DNA of 64,000 nucleotides from Martelella alba (GTDB lineage: Bacteria; Pseudomonadota; Gammaproteobacteria; Enterobacterales; Enterobacteriaceae). Positions 1 to 9,438 of the stretch are shown here, piece after piece (the first letter of the stretch is position 1; every line of letters begins with the position of its first letter). The stretch spans positions 1-64,000 of the forward strand of contig NZ_SZPQ01000021.1 in the NCBI RefSeq assembly GCF_005217455.1, in the 5' to 3' direction. The position numbers and the translations under genes are program-made. The notes under the pieces are model-generated. The model did no database searches. It saw nothing but the letters and a program-made list of their open reading frames with translations, and had not been told where the DNA came from.

Positions 1-253
1 ATTGAAAATACTGCTCATTACTCCCGCTTTAGACCACCGATTAAAGCGATTGTAAATCGTCTTCCAGTGACCATAACGTTCAGGTAAATCCCGCCAGGGA
101 GCGCCAGAGCAAAGTACCCAAAAAATGCCATTCATGACGTGTCTGTGCGCAAAGCGCAAAGTAAGGACGCCCGCCTTTGGAAGAGCCTCTTTCAGGTGGC
201 AGCATGGGAGAAATCAGGGCCCATGCCTCATCGGGGGAATCGTAACGAGCCAA
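1..253 (-). pseudogene. IS5-family transposase, N-terminal part, frameshifted
   Basis: Reading leftwards from a possible TTG start at 251-253, the minus strand encodes LARYDSPDEAWALISPMLPP and then a GGRPYFA segment. After a frame change it encodes NGIFWV, GAPWRDLPERYGHWKTIYNR and FNRWSKAGV, the typical N-terminal domain (DUF4096-like) of IS5-family DDE transposases. The frame is broken by a perfect 7-bp tandem duplication (gcgcaaa at 147-153 and again at 154-160). Removing one copy restores GRPYFAHRHVMNGIFW. The gene runs off the left edge, so the catalytic domain is not visible. The outer end of the element was not identified; it should lie between 253 and about 320. It is an inactive remnant unless the duplication is a sequencing error. 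Confidence 0.8.
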
Positions 254-318
254 ATTAAAGGACTTTTTGTGGGTAAATCATAGAACAGATTGTACTAAAA
301 ATAGTTACGGGGCACACT

Positions 319-518
319 AGTGTCCTCGTTCGTTCATCCCAATCACAGCGTCAGTTCTGCTTCTGGATATGACGAGGGACAAGGCGTCCCAGCATTCCCA
401 GGCGCATAGCCTACGATCCGCCCAAGTGCGTCCGCCGGCGACAAAACCCATCAAGGACGGTTCACCTTCGTTGCCGGCGAAGGTGTCGGCCACCGGCCGC
501 CGCGACTCGACGTATTGA
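319..518. repeat. Dispersed intergenic repeat, long copy
   Basis: This segment fills most of the gap before yeeA. It carries the pieces shared by the other copies in this window: a cgttcg-tcatcccaatcac stretch, a GC-rich middle, and a terminal ccgcgactcgacgtattgag followed by agtata. The same order (cgttcgctcaccccagtcac, then ccgccgcgatgc, then gatgtattta) occurs at 23015-23242. No convincing gene is seen. The reading frames that cross it have no recognisable protein. Confidence 0.55.
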
Positions 519-569
519 GAGTATACATAATACAAATGAATGATGTGAAAAGCGGCGGGATCTATTAGA

Positions 570-1685
570 ATGGCAGCCCGCTTTGTGATTGCAGGCTGTA
601 ACGTTGTGCGTTTAGACAGACAAATTTCCTCCCTGGAAAACTTCATTTACCGGCACTATCGGGTCACCCACGGATTACGTATCGGCTTGGCGTTTGTGCT
701 GACCTTCCTGATTATACGGTTTTTGGATATTCCCGAGCGGACCTGGCCGCTGATTACCCTGGTGGTGGTCATGGGACCCATTTCGTTCTGGGGAAATGTG
801 GTGCAACGCGCCATGCAGCGCATCGCCGGAACGATCTTCGGCGCGGCCTCGGGGCTTATCGCGCTGCGACTGGAACTGTTTTCATTGCCCATTATGCTGG
901 CTTGGTGCGGGGCGGTCATGTTTGTTTGCGGCTACCTGACGCTCGGCAAGCGGCCCTACATGGCGCTGCTTATCGGCATCACCCTGGCGGTGGTGTGCGG
1001 CGCCGGCCCCGGCGATATGCAAACCGCCCTGTGGCGCAGCGGCGATGTCATTATCGGCTCGCTGCTGGCCTTGATGTTTGCCAGTATTTATCCCCAGCGG
1101 GCCTTTATTCATTGGCGGATGCAGATGAGCGCCAATCTGGACGCGCTGGGGGTCATCTACGCCGCTTATGTTTCGCCGAACGTCATTGAACGTCCGCGGC
1201 TGGAAAACCGCCTGAAAAAGCTGTTGAACGATGTCGTGAAGATGGCGGCGTTGGCGACGCCGTCCAGTAGGGAAAGCGCCATTGGTAAGGATGTCTTCGA
1301 TAAAATCCAGATCATGTGCCGAAATAGCGTTTGCGTTCTGGAATTACAGATTGACGCCTGGTGGGCGTCGCGGGAAAGCCATTTTATCCTGCTCAACGCC
1401 CAGACTCTGCGCAGCACCCAGCGGGTGACGATGCACGCCTTGATGGCGCTGGCCGAGGCATTGCGCCAGGGCAATCCGGCGCCCATTGCCGCCCGGCAGG
1501 GCGAATTGGACGCCATCGCCGCCGAACTCAGGCAACTGATGGAGCAGGCCAGCCGGCGCGAACAGGTCGAGGCGCCGATATTCGGTTATGTCTGGTTGAG
1601 TCTGCAACTGACCGGGCAGCTTGAGCAAATGGCGCAACTGCTTTGCCAGGCGTTGCGCAGGCCCCTGCCGGAGGTGTCCGATTGA
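570..1685 (+). CDS. yeeA: YeeA-like FUSC-family inner membrane protein
   Basis: This 371-residue protein follows E. coli YeeA (352 residues) along its length as remembered. Matching blocks are YRHYRVTHG, MGPISFWGNVVQRAM, LWRSGDVIIGSLLALMF, PQRAFIHWR, VCVLELQIDAWWA and APIFGYVWL. The first ~150 residues hold about six close-packed hydrophobic segments, as in the FUSC/aromatic-acid-exporter-like family, and the rest is a cytoplasmic helical domain. The family is thought to help export aromatic acids or similar compounds, but YeeA itself has no firm substrate. The ATG at 570 leaves a longer leader than E. coli; the GTG at 606 would give 359 residues and fits the homologue better. It lies just upstream of tmaR, as in E. 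coli, where yeeA and yeeX are neighbours. Confidence 0.88.
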   Translation: MAARFVIAGCNVVRLDRQISSLENFIYRHYRVTHGLRIGLAFVLTFLIIRFLDIPERTWPLITLVVVMGPISFWGNVVQRAMQRIAGTIFGAASGLIALRLELFSLPIMLAWCGAVMFVCGYLTLGKRPYMALLIGITLAVVCGAGPGDMQTALWRSGDVIIGSLLALMFASIYPQRAFIHWRMQMSANLDALGVIYAAYVSPNVIERPRLENRLKKLLNDVVKMAALATPSSRESAIGKDVFDKIQIMCRNSVCVLELQIDAWWASRESHFILLNAQTLRSTQRVTMHALMALAEALRQGNPAPIAARQGELDAIAAELRQLMEQASRREQVEAPIFGYVWLSLQLTGQLEQMAQLLCQALRRPLPEVSD

Positions 1686-1780
1686 GGTCGGGAGACGGCG
1701 GGCATAAACAGGTCAAACGCCGTTAAGCCATTGCGCGGGAGGGAGAACGACTACTCTGTAGACTGAACTTAAAACCTGTT

Positions 1781-2236
<456 letters not shown>

Positions 2237-2295
2237 CTGCGCAAGCCACGGGGCGACCCTGGCCGCGAGAAGGGGCGCCCCCTGACAAAGAGCGC

Positions 2296-2390
2296 ATTTG
2301 AAGTATGACGAGTCTAGATGAGGGGCGGAATGTCTCTCACCCTCCCCCGTCGCGGGGGGGGCTGGGTCGCCGCCCCCGCGATGCGTGCGG
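2296..2390. repeat. Dispersed intergenic repeat, partial copy
   Basis: The segment begins atttgaagtatgacgagtct, the reverse complement of the end seen at 1781-1800, and continues through gtctctcaccctcccccgtc to cgcccccgcgatgcg. The internal gtctctcacc is shared with the long copy at 23015-23242. It follows tmaR and may hold the 3' end of that transcript. Confidence 0.5.
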
Positions 2391-2403
2391 TATTTTTGGG
2401 TTA

Positions 2404-2634
2404 ATGATGTTTGATATTAGAAATAGCTACCAGAAATATCCTCAATTGGCTTATTACCGCCTTAATTCCCGAACAATGAAATTGCGTCGTAAAGCATTGC
2501 ATATGTCGCCTGTTGTGAATAAGATTACCGGGCAGACCGTAGAATGTTTTTTATTAAGTAAGCGCAAGGTGATTTACATAATATTGTTTTCAATTATAGC
2601 GACAATTAATCTTATATTAATACCAAAGAGATAA
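2404..2634 (+). CDS. Small hypothetical ORF with a C-terminal membrane helix
   Basis: This open frame of about 76 residues starts at tandem ATG codons just after a repeat. It ends in a hydrophobic stretch (VIYIILFSIIATINLILI) followed by PKR. The region is clearly more AT-rich than its neighbours. There is no strong ribosome-binding site and I recognise no family. It could be a small membrane peptide, a decayed gene tail or chance. An in-frame extension to 2305 would read through the repeat and is less likely. Confidence 0.25.
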   Translation: MMFDIRNSYQKYPQLAYYRLNSRTMKLRRKALHMSPVVNKITGQTVECFLLSKRKVIYIILFSIIATINLILIPKR

Positions 2635-2640
2635 GTATAC

Positions 2641-2676
2641 CTATACTCTAAATACGTCGAGTTGCATCGCGGCGGA
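2641..2676. repeat. Dispersed intergenic repeat, end fragment
   Basis: ctatactctaaatacgtcga followed by gttgcatcgcggcgg is the reverse complement of the gatgc-to-gagtatag end found in the other copies. It pairs in orientation with the fragment at 2296-2390, so 2296-2676 may be one repeat copy split by the AT-rich insert that carries the small ORF. Confidence 0.5.
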
Positions 2677-2808
2677 CAGAGCGTGACACATTCATTGGAA
2701 ACGAAGGCGCCCCGCCAGCGGCGGGTCTTCGGCGCGCTGTCGGTAACCAGGCTGGTTGCGTCGGTAACGTCTACCGGGATAGGCCCTAAACTGTAGGTAA
2801 GTTATTTC

Positions 2809-3264
2809 ATGATTACCAGAAAAAAACAGCTCGGCGTAATATTACGCTCAACATTATTCTTAATATCGTTAATGATTTTGATTCAATCGTTAGGATCGCC
2901 CAAGCTATCGATTTCTTTATTGCAAAAATCATTATCGACGCGCTATCTTCCGAGCGCATCGCCGGTATTTCCAAAACCCAATCTCCTATGCCCCAATTCG
3001 CTTTGCGCGCGATATATTGCGCCGGCCCATTGCCCATGCCGGCATTTGCACCGGGTCATCCCCTCCTATGACGGCACCATTGCCGGCAGCGGGCATGATT
3101 GCCAGCCGGGGTCGGACGGCAATCATGGCGCATACCGTTTTATTAAGTACGACGTGCTGAAAAAACGGCTCAAACGCATTGTCAGGCGATTTTTGCGCAA
3201 TAAGCAATCGGGGGCGGCGGTCGCCCGGCGCGGGCACGAGGCGCCGGGCGGATCCTATCAATGA
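2809..3264 (+). CDS. Doubtful ORF, probably decayed sequence
   Basis: An open frame of 151 residues starts with a plausible hydrophobic N-terminus (residues ~9-27) but then becomes rich in Pro, Cys, His and Arg. No family is recognised. A second plus-strand frame between about 2850 and 3060 reads more like ordinary protein (AQAIDFFIAKIIIDALSSER), and a minus-strand frame covers the same DNA. This mixture suggests a degraded gene with frame changes rather than one intact product. The 3' end overlaps the convergent dehydrogenase gene by seven bases. Confidence 0.2.
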   Translation: MITRKKQLGVILRSTLFLISLMILIQSLGSPKLSISLLQKSLSTRYLPSASPVFPKPNLLCPNSLCARYIAPAHCPCRHLHRVIPSYDGTIAGSGHDCQPGSDGNHGAYRFIKYDVLKKRLKRIVRRFLRNKQSGAAVARRGHEAPGGSYQ

Positions 3265-4208
3265 TGGACTATCGCCAGACGCTGTATATGGGTTTTGAGC
3301 ACGGCGGCCGAGTCATCAAAATGCCGCCGCTCCTGGTCGTCAAGATCCAGCTCGATGATCTGGTCCACGCCTTGCTGCGATAATACCGCCGGAACGCCGA
3401 TAGCCAGGCCGCTATGGCCGTATTCGCCGTCCAGCACGCATGACACGGTCAGCGCCCGATGGCTGCTGGTGAACAGGTTACGGCAAATCTCGGCGATGGT
3501 GCCGGCGACGCCATATTCGGTGCAGCCTTTTTGCGAGTATATTTCAAAGCCCAGTTGGCGCGTGCGGTCGCTCATGGCGGCGAAATCCAGTTCTTTGCCG
3601 GTCTTCGCCCGGCTGTATTCGTTCAGCGTCATGCCATAAACCGAGGAATGCGACCAGACCGGGAATTGGGTGTCGCCGTGTTCGCCGAGAATAAAGGCAT
3701 CCACGCTCTGGGCCGCGATGTCCAGATGCTCGGCCAGGATCCTGCGCAACCGGGTGGTGTCCAGCCAGACCCCGGTGCCCAACACTTGATGGCGCGGCAG
3801 CCCGGACAGCTTCCATACCTGATAGGTAATGACATCGCAGGGGTTGGTCGCCACCAGAAAAATGCCCTTAAAGCCGTTGCGCATCATTTCCGGCACGATA
3901 TTGCCGACGATGCGGGCGGTGGCGTTCAATTCATCCAGCCGGGTCTGGCCGGGTTTCAGCGCGCCGCCGGAGACGGTAATCACCGCGATGTCCACATCGG
4001 CGCACGCCGTGGCCGGCCGGGCGCTGATGTCGATGCGGCTGGCCATATAGGCCGCCGCATCGGCCAAATCGCTGCGATGGCCTTCCACCAGCGACCGGTT
4101 AAGATCCACCAGGATCAATTCTTCGCAAATTTGCTGGTTCAGCAACGCATAGGCGGCCGAAGAACCCACATTGCCTGCGCCTATTATCATGACTTTCCGT
4201 GGTTTCAT
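3258..4208 (-). CDS. L-lactate / L-2-hydroxyacid dehydrogenase
   Basis: NAD-dependent dehydrogenase of the LDH/MDH family (316 residues, usual length), reducing a 2-oxo acid such as pyruvate to the L-2-hydroxy acid in the cytoplasm. The Rossmann motif GAGNVGSSAA is at residues 11-20. The mobile-loop Arg lies in KPGQTRLDEL, the substrate-binding Arg in WLDTTRLRR and the catalytic His in GEHGDTQFPVW. The GTGVWLDT segment and the lack of a clear Q102 equivalent resemble the hydroxyisocaproate dehydrogenase branch as much as classical L-LDH, so the natural substrate may be a branched or larger 2-oxo acid. TNPCDVITY replaces the usual TNPVDV. The start is preceded by GAGG. It stands alone; the next gene is divergent. 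Confidence 0.88.
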   Translation of the reverse strand: MKPRKVMIIGAGNVGSSAAYALLNQQICEELILVDLNRSLVEGHRSDLADAAAYMASRIDISARPATACADVDIAVITVSGGALKPGQTRLDELNATARIVGNIVPEMMRNGFKGIFLVATNPCDVITYQVWKLSGLPRHQVLGTGVWLDTTRLRRILAEHLDIAAQSVDAFILGEHGDTQFPVWSHSSVYGMTLNEYSRAKTGKELDFAAMSDRTRQLGFEIYSQKGCTEYGVAGTIAEICRNLFTSSHRALTVSCVLDGEYGHSGLAIGVPAVLSQQGVDQIIELDLDDQERRHFDDSAAVLKTHIQRLAIVHH

Positions 4209-4351
4209 GCTGCTAGCCTCGTATGACGGGTATCATGCTATCCTACAGCCCCCCGGCGCGCTAAACAATTCCCGCCGCCGGCCGGGCGCGGCATTGACGC
4301 TCCGCGCCCCATGCATCATTCAACGGCGAAAAAAAACCGAGAGCAAACACT

Positions 4352-5005
4352 ATGAACTATTTCGAATATGGCGCCGTGGAGCTGTCGTGGCTGGCGAAAA
4401 GGGACAAGCGCATGGCGCAGGCCATCGAGCGTGTCGGCATGATAGCCCGTCCCTTGGTACCGGACCTGTTCGCTGCGCTGGTGCGCGCTATCGTCGATCA
4501 GCAAATTTCCACCAAGGCCGGCATCACCGTACACGGCCGGTTGGCGGCGATGGCCGGCGGCGTGATCACGTCGTCGGCCATTGAGGCTTTAACGGCCGAG
4601 CAAATCCAGTCGTGCGGGATGTCCATGAAAAAGGCATTATATATCAAGGGCGCGGCCACGGCGGTTATGAGCGGTGAACTGGACCTGGCGGCCGTCGGCG
4701 GCTACAGCGATCAGCAGGTGATTACGGCGCTCTCCCGTCTGCCGGGGATTGGCGTCTGGACGGCGGAGATGCTGATGATTTTTTCCCTGGGCCGTCCCGA
4801 CGTGGTGAGTTGGGGCGATTTGGCGATTCGTCGGGGCATGATGAACCTTTACCGCCACCGGGAACTGCCCCGCGAACGGTTTGAGCGCTACCGGCGCCGC
4901 TATTCGCCTTACGGCACGACCGCCTCGCTGTATCTGTGGGCGTATTCCGCGCCGGAATTTGCTTACCCGCCGGTAAAAGCGCCGCCGACGGTTGCAATAA
5001 AATAA
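4352..5005 (+). CDS. DNA-3-methyladenine glycosylase, HhH-GPD family
   Basis: A 217-residue base-excision repair glycosylase that removes alkylated purines. Residues ~40-60 (LVRAIVDQQISTKAG) match the start of the HhH-GPD fold. The helix-hairpin-helix is LPGIGVWTAEMLMIF and the catalytic Asp lies in VVSWGDLAIRRG. The length fits the short bacterial/yeast Mag1-type enzymes rather than AlkA, which has an extra N-terminal domain. No Fe-S cysteine loop is present, which argues against MutY or Nth. It is divergent from the dehydrogenase gene and convergent with the purine permease, so it is probably a single-gene unit. Confidence 0.9.
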   Translation: MNYFEYGAVELSWLAKRDKRMAQAIERVGMIARPLVPDLFAALVRAIVDQQISTKAGITVHGRLAAMAGGVITSSAIEALTAEQIQSCGMSMKKALYIKGAATAVMSGELDLAAVGGYSDQQVITALSRLPGIGVWTAEMLMIFSLGRPDVVSWGDLAIRRGMMNLYRHRELPRERFERYRRRYSPYGTTASLYLWAYSAPEFAYPPVKAPPTVAIK

Positions 5006-5030
5006 CGGCCGCCGGCGTTAGGAACCGGGA

Positions 5031-6326
5031 TCAGGCGCTAAGCCAACCCAGCTTGATAACAAACAGAATGGACAAAATAACCAACGCGGCGTTCAAGTCG
5101 CGGAAACGGCCGCTCAGGAGTTTCACCACGGTCCAGGTGATAAAACCGAACGCGATGCCGTTGGCGATGGAGTAGGTCAAGGGCATGGTCAGGGCGGTGA
5201 CGGTCACCGGCGCGGCCACGGTAACGTCCCGCCAGTCGATTTCGGCCAGGCCCGAGGTCATCAGTACGGCGATAAACAGCAGGGCCGGGGCGGTGGCGAA
5301 AGCCGGCACGCTGGAGGCCAGCGGGGCGAAGAACAGGCTCAGCAGGAACAGGATGCCCACCACAATGGCGGTCAGGCCGGTACGGCCGCCGGCGCTGACG
5401 CCCGCCGCCGATTCAATATAGCTGGTGGTGGTGGATGTGCCGAGCAGCGAACCGAACAAGGCCGCGGCGCTGTCGGCCACCAGGGCCTTGCCCATTTTGG
5501 GAATGTTGCCGTCTTCGTCGGCCAGGCCGGCGCGTTTGGTGACGCCTATCAGGGTGCCGGAGTTATCGAACACGTCAACGAACAAGAACGCGAACACCAC
5601 GCTGACTAAAGAAACGTTCAACGCGCCACGAATGTCCAGGTGCAGGAAAGTCGGGGCGATGGACGGCGGCATGGACAGCACGCCGGCGAAGGGGCTGACG
5701 CCCAGGCCGATGGAAATGAAAGTGACCGCCAGAATGCCGATAAGCACCGCGCCGGGCACCCGCCGCGCTTCCAGCGTGACGATGATGACGAAGCCCAGCA
5801 TGGCCAGCAGCGGGCCGCTTTTGGTGACATCGCCGATGCCCACCAGGGTGGCCGGGTTGCCCACCACGATGCCGGAACTTTCCAGGGCGATCAGCGCTAA
5901 AAACAAACCGATTCCGGCGGCGATACCGGAACGCAGCGGCAGCGGGATGCTGCGGATAATCCATTCGCGGATTTTGAAAATCGATAAGGCGAAAAAGATC
6001 AGCGCCGAAAGGAATACCGCGCCAAGCGCCACCTGCCAAGTGTAGCCCATATGCAGCACCACCGTGTAGGTGAAGAAGGCATTGAGGCCCATGCCCGGCG
6101 CCAGGGCGATGGGGTAGTTGGCGATAAAGCCCATGAGCGCCGAACCGATGGCGGCGGCCAGACAGGTGGCCACGAACACCGATCCTTTATCCATACCGGT
6201 GGCGCTCAGTATTGATGGATTGACGAACAGAATGTATGCCATTGCCAAAAACGTGGTTAGCCCTGCCAAAATTTCGATTCGCACGTTGGTGCCATGAACC
6301 TTGAGTTGGAAAATTTTTTCTAACAT
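5031..6326 (-). CDS. NCS2 adenine/purine permease, AdeP (PurP)-like
   Basis: Proton-coupled purine importer of the AzgA branch of the NCS2 family (431 residues, about 12-14 membrane segments). Blocks shared with E. coli AdeP are GLTTFLAMAYILFVNP, the segment 4 motif APGMGLNAFFTYTVV, FDNSGTLIGVTKRAGLADE, and GTSTTTSYIESAAGVSAGGR with GLTAIVVG following. These resemble the adenine permeases AdeP/AdeQ more than the guanine/hypoxanthine permeases GhxP/GhxQ, which carry different residues at the first motif. The gene is transcribed alone and diverges from an RpiR-type regulator. A PurR-like box lies about 105 bp upstream. Confidence 0.9.
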   Translation of the reverse strand: MLEKIFQLKVHGTNVRIEILAGLTTFLAMAYILFVNPSILSATGMDKGSVFVATCLAAAIGSALMGFIANYPIALAPGMGLNAFFTYTVVLHMGYTWQVALGAVFLSALIFFALSIFKIREWIIRSIPLPLRSGIAAGIGLFLALIALESSGIVVGNPATLVGIGDVTKSGPLLAMLGFVIIVTLEARRVPGAVLIGILAVTFISIGLGVSPFAGVLSMPPSIAPTFLHLDIRGALNVSLVSVVFAFLFVDVFDNSGTLIGVTKRAGLADEDGNIPKMGKALVADSAAALFGSLLGTSTTTSYIESAAGVSAGGRTGLTAIVVGILFLLSLFFAPLASSVPAFATAPALLFIAVLMTSGLAEIDWRDVTVAAPVTVTALTMPLTYSIANGIAFGFITWTVVKLLSGRFRDLNAALVILSILFVIKLGWLSA

Positions 6327-6780
6327 GGAAGTTTTCTCAGTGAAATTGTCTGCACAGCCCTAGCAATAGCTATGCCATCCCTTTGCCGCAACTTCATCGG
6401 CGGCCCAGCCTGAAGCAGGCGCATTATATACGCAAACGATTACATTCGTCATATTTCCCATTGCCTGTTTATGGGTTGCCGGCACTGAACCGGTGCCGTC
6501 GATGCCCCATTTTGGTGAATGGGCACTCTTTCGGCGCGCTAACAGCTTGCCGCCGCGCGCTTGCCCGCCGGCCCCTTAGGCAGCGTCCGCCACCGCCAGA
6601 TCCGCCGCCGGCGCGCCGAAAGGGGATGACTTGCCGCCCGCCAGGTCAAGGGCGCGTCCTGCCGGGTAAAAGCATTGTTAAGGATTCTCACGGGTTGAAA
6701 AACCCTGGCATAGAATCTGCAATCGGTATCAATAATGGGTATCGATATAACGGACATCACAGTGATGACACCCGCATAAC
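6327..6780. other. Divergent intergenic region between purine permease and RpiR regulator
   Basis: 454 bp without a convincing gene. It holds a PurR-like site (6430-6445) and a GC-rich middle. Just before the regulator start are two GGTATC repeats 14 bp apart (6725-6744 region) and a small inverted repeat, catcacagtgatg at 6755-6767. The last two are candidate autoregulatory sites for the RpiR-type gene; this is inference from position only. Confidence 0.4.
6430..6445 (-). promoter_or_regulatory. Putative PurR operator
   Basis: acgcaaacgattacat matches the PurR consensus (ACGCAAACGTTTTCGT) perfectly in the left nine bases and partly in the right arm. It sits about 105 bp upstream of the purine permease start. 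PurR is known to repress purine permease genes in E. coli, so the context fits. Confidence 0.6.
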
Positions 6781-7662
6781 ATGGCTTATTCATTACCAAA
6801 ATCCACCGTCGCCGCCCGTATCGAAGCGTCTTTCAGCGAGCAAACGCCCGCCGGCAAGCGCGTCGCCGGCTGGTTGCTGGCCAATCTTGAACAAATTCCC
6901 TTTGAAACCGCCCACAGCATTGCCCGCGGCGCCAATACCAGCGGCATCACCGTCGGCCGCTATCTGCGCCGTCTCGGCTACCAGAATCTCGATGACGTGA
7001 AGCGGGACCTGCGCCAGGAGAACGGGACGGCGTATCAGACCTGGGGCGTGACCGACCGCCTTGCCGCCTACCGCCAGCGCAGCGATCAACCGCGATCGCG
7101 CAAATTGGGGCAATCGCGGGATTTGGAACTGGCGGCCATCGAGCATGTCTACCATCTGGCCGAAGGCGAGGTGTTTGCCAGGATATGCCGGCGGCTGGCC
7201 ACCGCCGATGCGGTATTCGTGATTGGCATCCAGTCGACCCGGGGCATGGCCAACGCCTTTTTCAGCCAACTGGAATATTTGCGTCCGCGCGTCTGGTTCG
7301 CCGATGGATTGTCCGGCACTTATGTTGAATCGCTGAATTCCGAGTTCCACCAACCTTATTTGGTGGTAACCGATACCCGCGCCTATTCGGTCATGGCGCG
7401 GCGATTATGCCAGGCCGCCGACCAGCGGGGATTGCCGCTGGCGCTTATCACCGATATTTATTGCCCCTGGGCCAGGGATTTCCCGGCGGATTTGTTGCAG
7501 TTGAAAACCGATACCGGACAATTCTGGGATGCCCTGTCCCCGCTCAGTTGCCTGTTTAACCTGATGTTATCGGCGGTGGTGGAACAACTGGGCCCGTCGG
7601 TGGAACGGCGCCTGGCGTACAATCGTCAGTTGCAACGGGAACTGGGGCAATTTGAACCCTGA
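6781..7662 (+). CDS. MurR/RpiR-family transcriptional regulator
   Basis: 293 residues with the two-domain RpiR layout. The N-terminal HTH_6 (residues ~10-80) includes NTSGITVGRYLRRLGYQNL. The C-terminal SIS sugar-isomerase-like domain (~125-265) contains AVFVIGIQSTRGMANAF and VVTDTRAYSVMARRL. SIS domains of this family sense phosphosugars or related ligands. The variant ligand loop, IGIQSTRG in place of the common GxGxS, is typical of a subgroup whose effector is unknown. The nearest possible target is the divergent purine permease, but no sugar-phosphate gene adjoins. No strong ribosome-binding site precedes the ATG. Confidence 0.88.
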   Translation: MAYSLPKSTVAARIEASFSEQTPAGKRVAGWLLANLEQIPFETAHSIARGANTSGITVGRYLRRLGYQNLDDVKRDLRQENGTAYQTWGVTDRLAAYRQRSDQPRSRKLGQSRDLELAAIEHVYHLAEGEVFARICRRLATADAVFVIGIQSTRGMANAFFSQLEYLRPRVWFADGLSGTYVESLNSEFHQPYLVVTDTRAYSVMARRLCQAADQRGLPLALITDIYCPWARDFPADLLQLKTDTGQFWDALSPLSCLFNLMLSAVVEQLGPSVERRLAYNRQLQRELGQFEP

Positions 7663-7734
7663 AGGCGATGCTCGGTCGGGCAAAGTTCTGCTAAGCTTGG
7701 TATTAGCGCTAACGAGTCTGGGGACACCCTTGTC

Positions 7735-9432
7735 ATGTTCAATAAACTCGACGTTTGCCAGGCGGTGCTCAATGCGTTGCCTGACGCCACATTCCTGAAA
7801 GACCGGCAATATCAGCTGGTATTCCTCAACCGCAAGGCTTGCGAGTTGTTCGATAAACCGGCCGAAGAACTCATTGGTCAAACGGCGTTGGATGGGCTGG
7901 AAGATCAGTTGGTGGCGCATATCAAGGAACGGGACAAATACGTCATGGAGACCGGCGAATCCTTGGAATATGAAGAGCGGGTGAGGGTGCCTGGGCCGGA
8001 CAACAAATATGTCTATATCATGGTGCGCATTTCGCGGCTTATCTTAAGCGACCTGCCGTATTTGCTGATATCACTGCACGATATCACCGTGTTGCGCGAG
8101 TCGGAGGCGCAAACCCGTTATCTGGCCTACCACGACATCCTTACCGGCCTGCATAACCGCACGGCCCTCAACGAGCAACTTAGCCACGCGGTGGCGCTGC
8201 GCGATGATGGCGGACAAAACGGCGGCATTTTGATGCTCATGGATCTCGACGGGTTCAAAAACATTAACGATACCTACGGCCACCCGGCCGGAGATTTCGT
8301 CTTGAGTGAATTTGCCCGGCGGTTGCAGCATGTCGCGCCGCAAAACAGTCTGGCGGCGCGGATGGGCGGCGACGAGTTCGCGCTGTTGTTGGACGGCGAG
8401 ACGCGCCGGCAGGACGCTGAGCACCTGTGTCAGCGAATGATCAAACTGACCCAGTCGCCGTTCACGCTGACGGGCGCCTCGTCCTTCGTTACGGTATCCG
8501 TGGGCGTCACACTGATTACCCCGACGGACATTACCGCCGGCGCGCTGTTGCGCAAAGCGGACGCCGCGCTGTATGACGCGAAGCATCAGGGCAAAAATAT
8601 CTATTGTTTCTATTCCGAGTCGCTGGATGCCAGCCTAACCCGCAAACGGCGCATGGAAAAGGCCCTGGCGACGGCGCTGAGCCAGCGGACCGGCATCAGT
8701 TGCGCTTATCAGCCCCTGGTTCGCGCGGCGGATAATCAGATTATCGGCGTGGAGGCCCTGGCGCGCTGGGAAGATGACGAACTCGGCGCCGTTTCGCCGG
8801 TGCAGTTTGTGCCGCTGGCCGAAGAGACGGGCCTTATCATTCCGCTGGGCAAGATGATCTTGCGCATGGCCTGCCGGGAAATACTTAAATACGGGGATCT
8901 CTCCCTGTCGGTCAATGTTTCGCCGGTACAGTTGCGCGATGGCGCTTTCGCGCGGATGGTGCTGGAGTTGCTGGCGGAGGAGACGTTTCCGCCGCACAGG
9001 CTGGAGCTGGAATTGACCGAGACCGCCATCATGAACTCCGACGCCAATAGCAAAGAGCAATTGGCGGAACTGCGCCAGGCCGGCGTGCGCATCGCCCTGG
9101 ACGATTTCGGTACCGGCTATTCGAGCCTCAGTCTGCTAAAAGATATTGTGGTGGACAGCGTGAAAATCGATCGCTCCTTTGTGCAGTTTGTGACGCAACT
9201 GAAGGATACCGCCGCTATCGTTACCGCCGTCTCCAATTTGGGTGTGAAGCTGAATCTGGAAGTGATCGCCGAGGGCGTGGAAACGGAAGAACAGCAGCAA
9301 TTCCTGGTGGATGCCGGTTGCACCCAATTGCAGGGATTTTTGTTTTCCAAACCCCTGTCGCAGGAAAAACTGCGGCATATCCTGACCGACTGCTCCATCG
9401 CCGGCGGCGCCGCGACGGCGGAAAAACCCTGA
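7735..9432 (+). CDS. PAS-GGDEF-EAL cyclic-di-GMP signalling protein
   Basis: A 565-residue cytoplasmic protein with no membrane segments. It has a PAS sensor (~1-120), a GGDEF diguanylate cyclase (~130-295) and an EAL phosphodiesterase (~310-555). The cyclase signature GGDEF is intact at 211-215 and the metal-binding DLDGFKNIND precedes it. No RxxD inhibitory site is seen just upstream of GGDEF. The EAL domain keeps E340-A-L, NVSPVQL, ELELTETA, DDFGTGYSSL, KIDRSF and IAEGVET, so both activities look possible. As in other hybrids, one domain may be regulatory. The PAS domain may bind a small ligand or cofactor; nothing in the sequence says which. The gene converges on sotB with a six-base gap. 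Confidence 0.93.
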   Translation: MFNKLDVCQAVLNALPDATFLKDRQYQLVFLNRKACELFDKPAEELIGQTALDGLEDQLVAHIKERDKYVMETGESLEYEERVRVPGPDNKYVYIMVRISRLILSDLPYLLISLHDITVLRESEAQTRYLAYHDILTGLHNRTALNEQLSHAVALRDDGGQNGGILMLMDLDGFKNINDTYGHPAGDFVLSEFARRLQHVAPQNSLAARMGGDEFALLLDGETRRQDAEHLCQRMIKLTQSPFTLTGASSFVTVSVGVTLITPTDITAGALLRKADAALYDAKHQGKNIYCFYSESLDASLTRKRRMEKALATALSQRTGISCAYQPLVRAADNQIIGVEALARWEDDELGAVSPVQFVPLAEETGLIIPLGKMILRMACREILKYGDLSLSVNVSPVQLRDGAFARMVLELLAEETFPPHRLELELTETAIMNSDANSKEQLAELRQAGVRIALDDFGTGYSSLSLLKDIVVDSVKIDRSFVQFVTQLKDTAAIVTAVSNLGVKLNLEVIAEGVETEEQQQFLVDAGCTQLQGFLFSKPLSQEKLRHILTDCSIAGGAATAEKP

Positions 9433-9438
9433 GCGGCG

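Noticed and set aside
317-646. Minus-strand frame of 109 residues next to the IS remnant
   Set aside because: It covers repeat DNA and the yeeA start and has no family resemblance.
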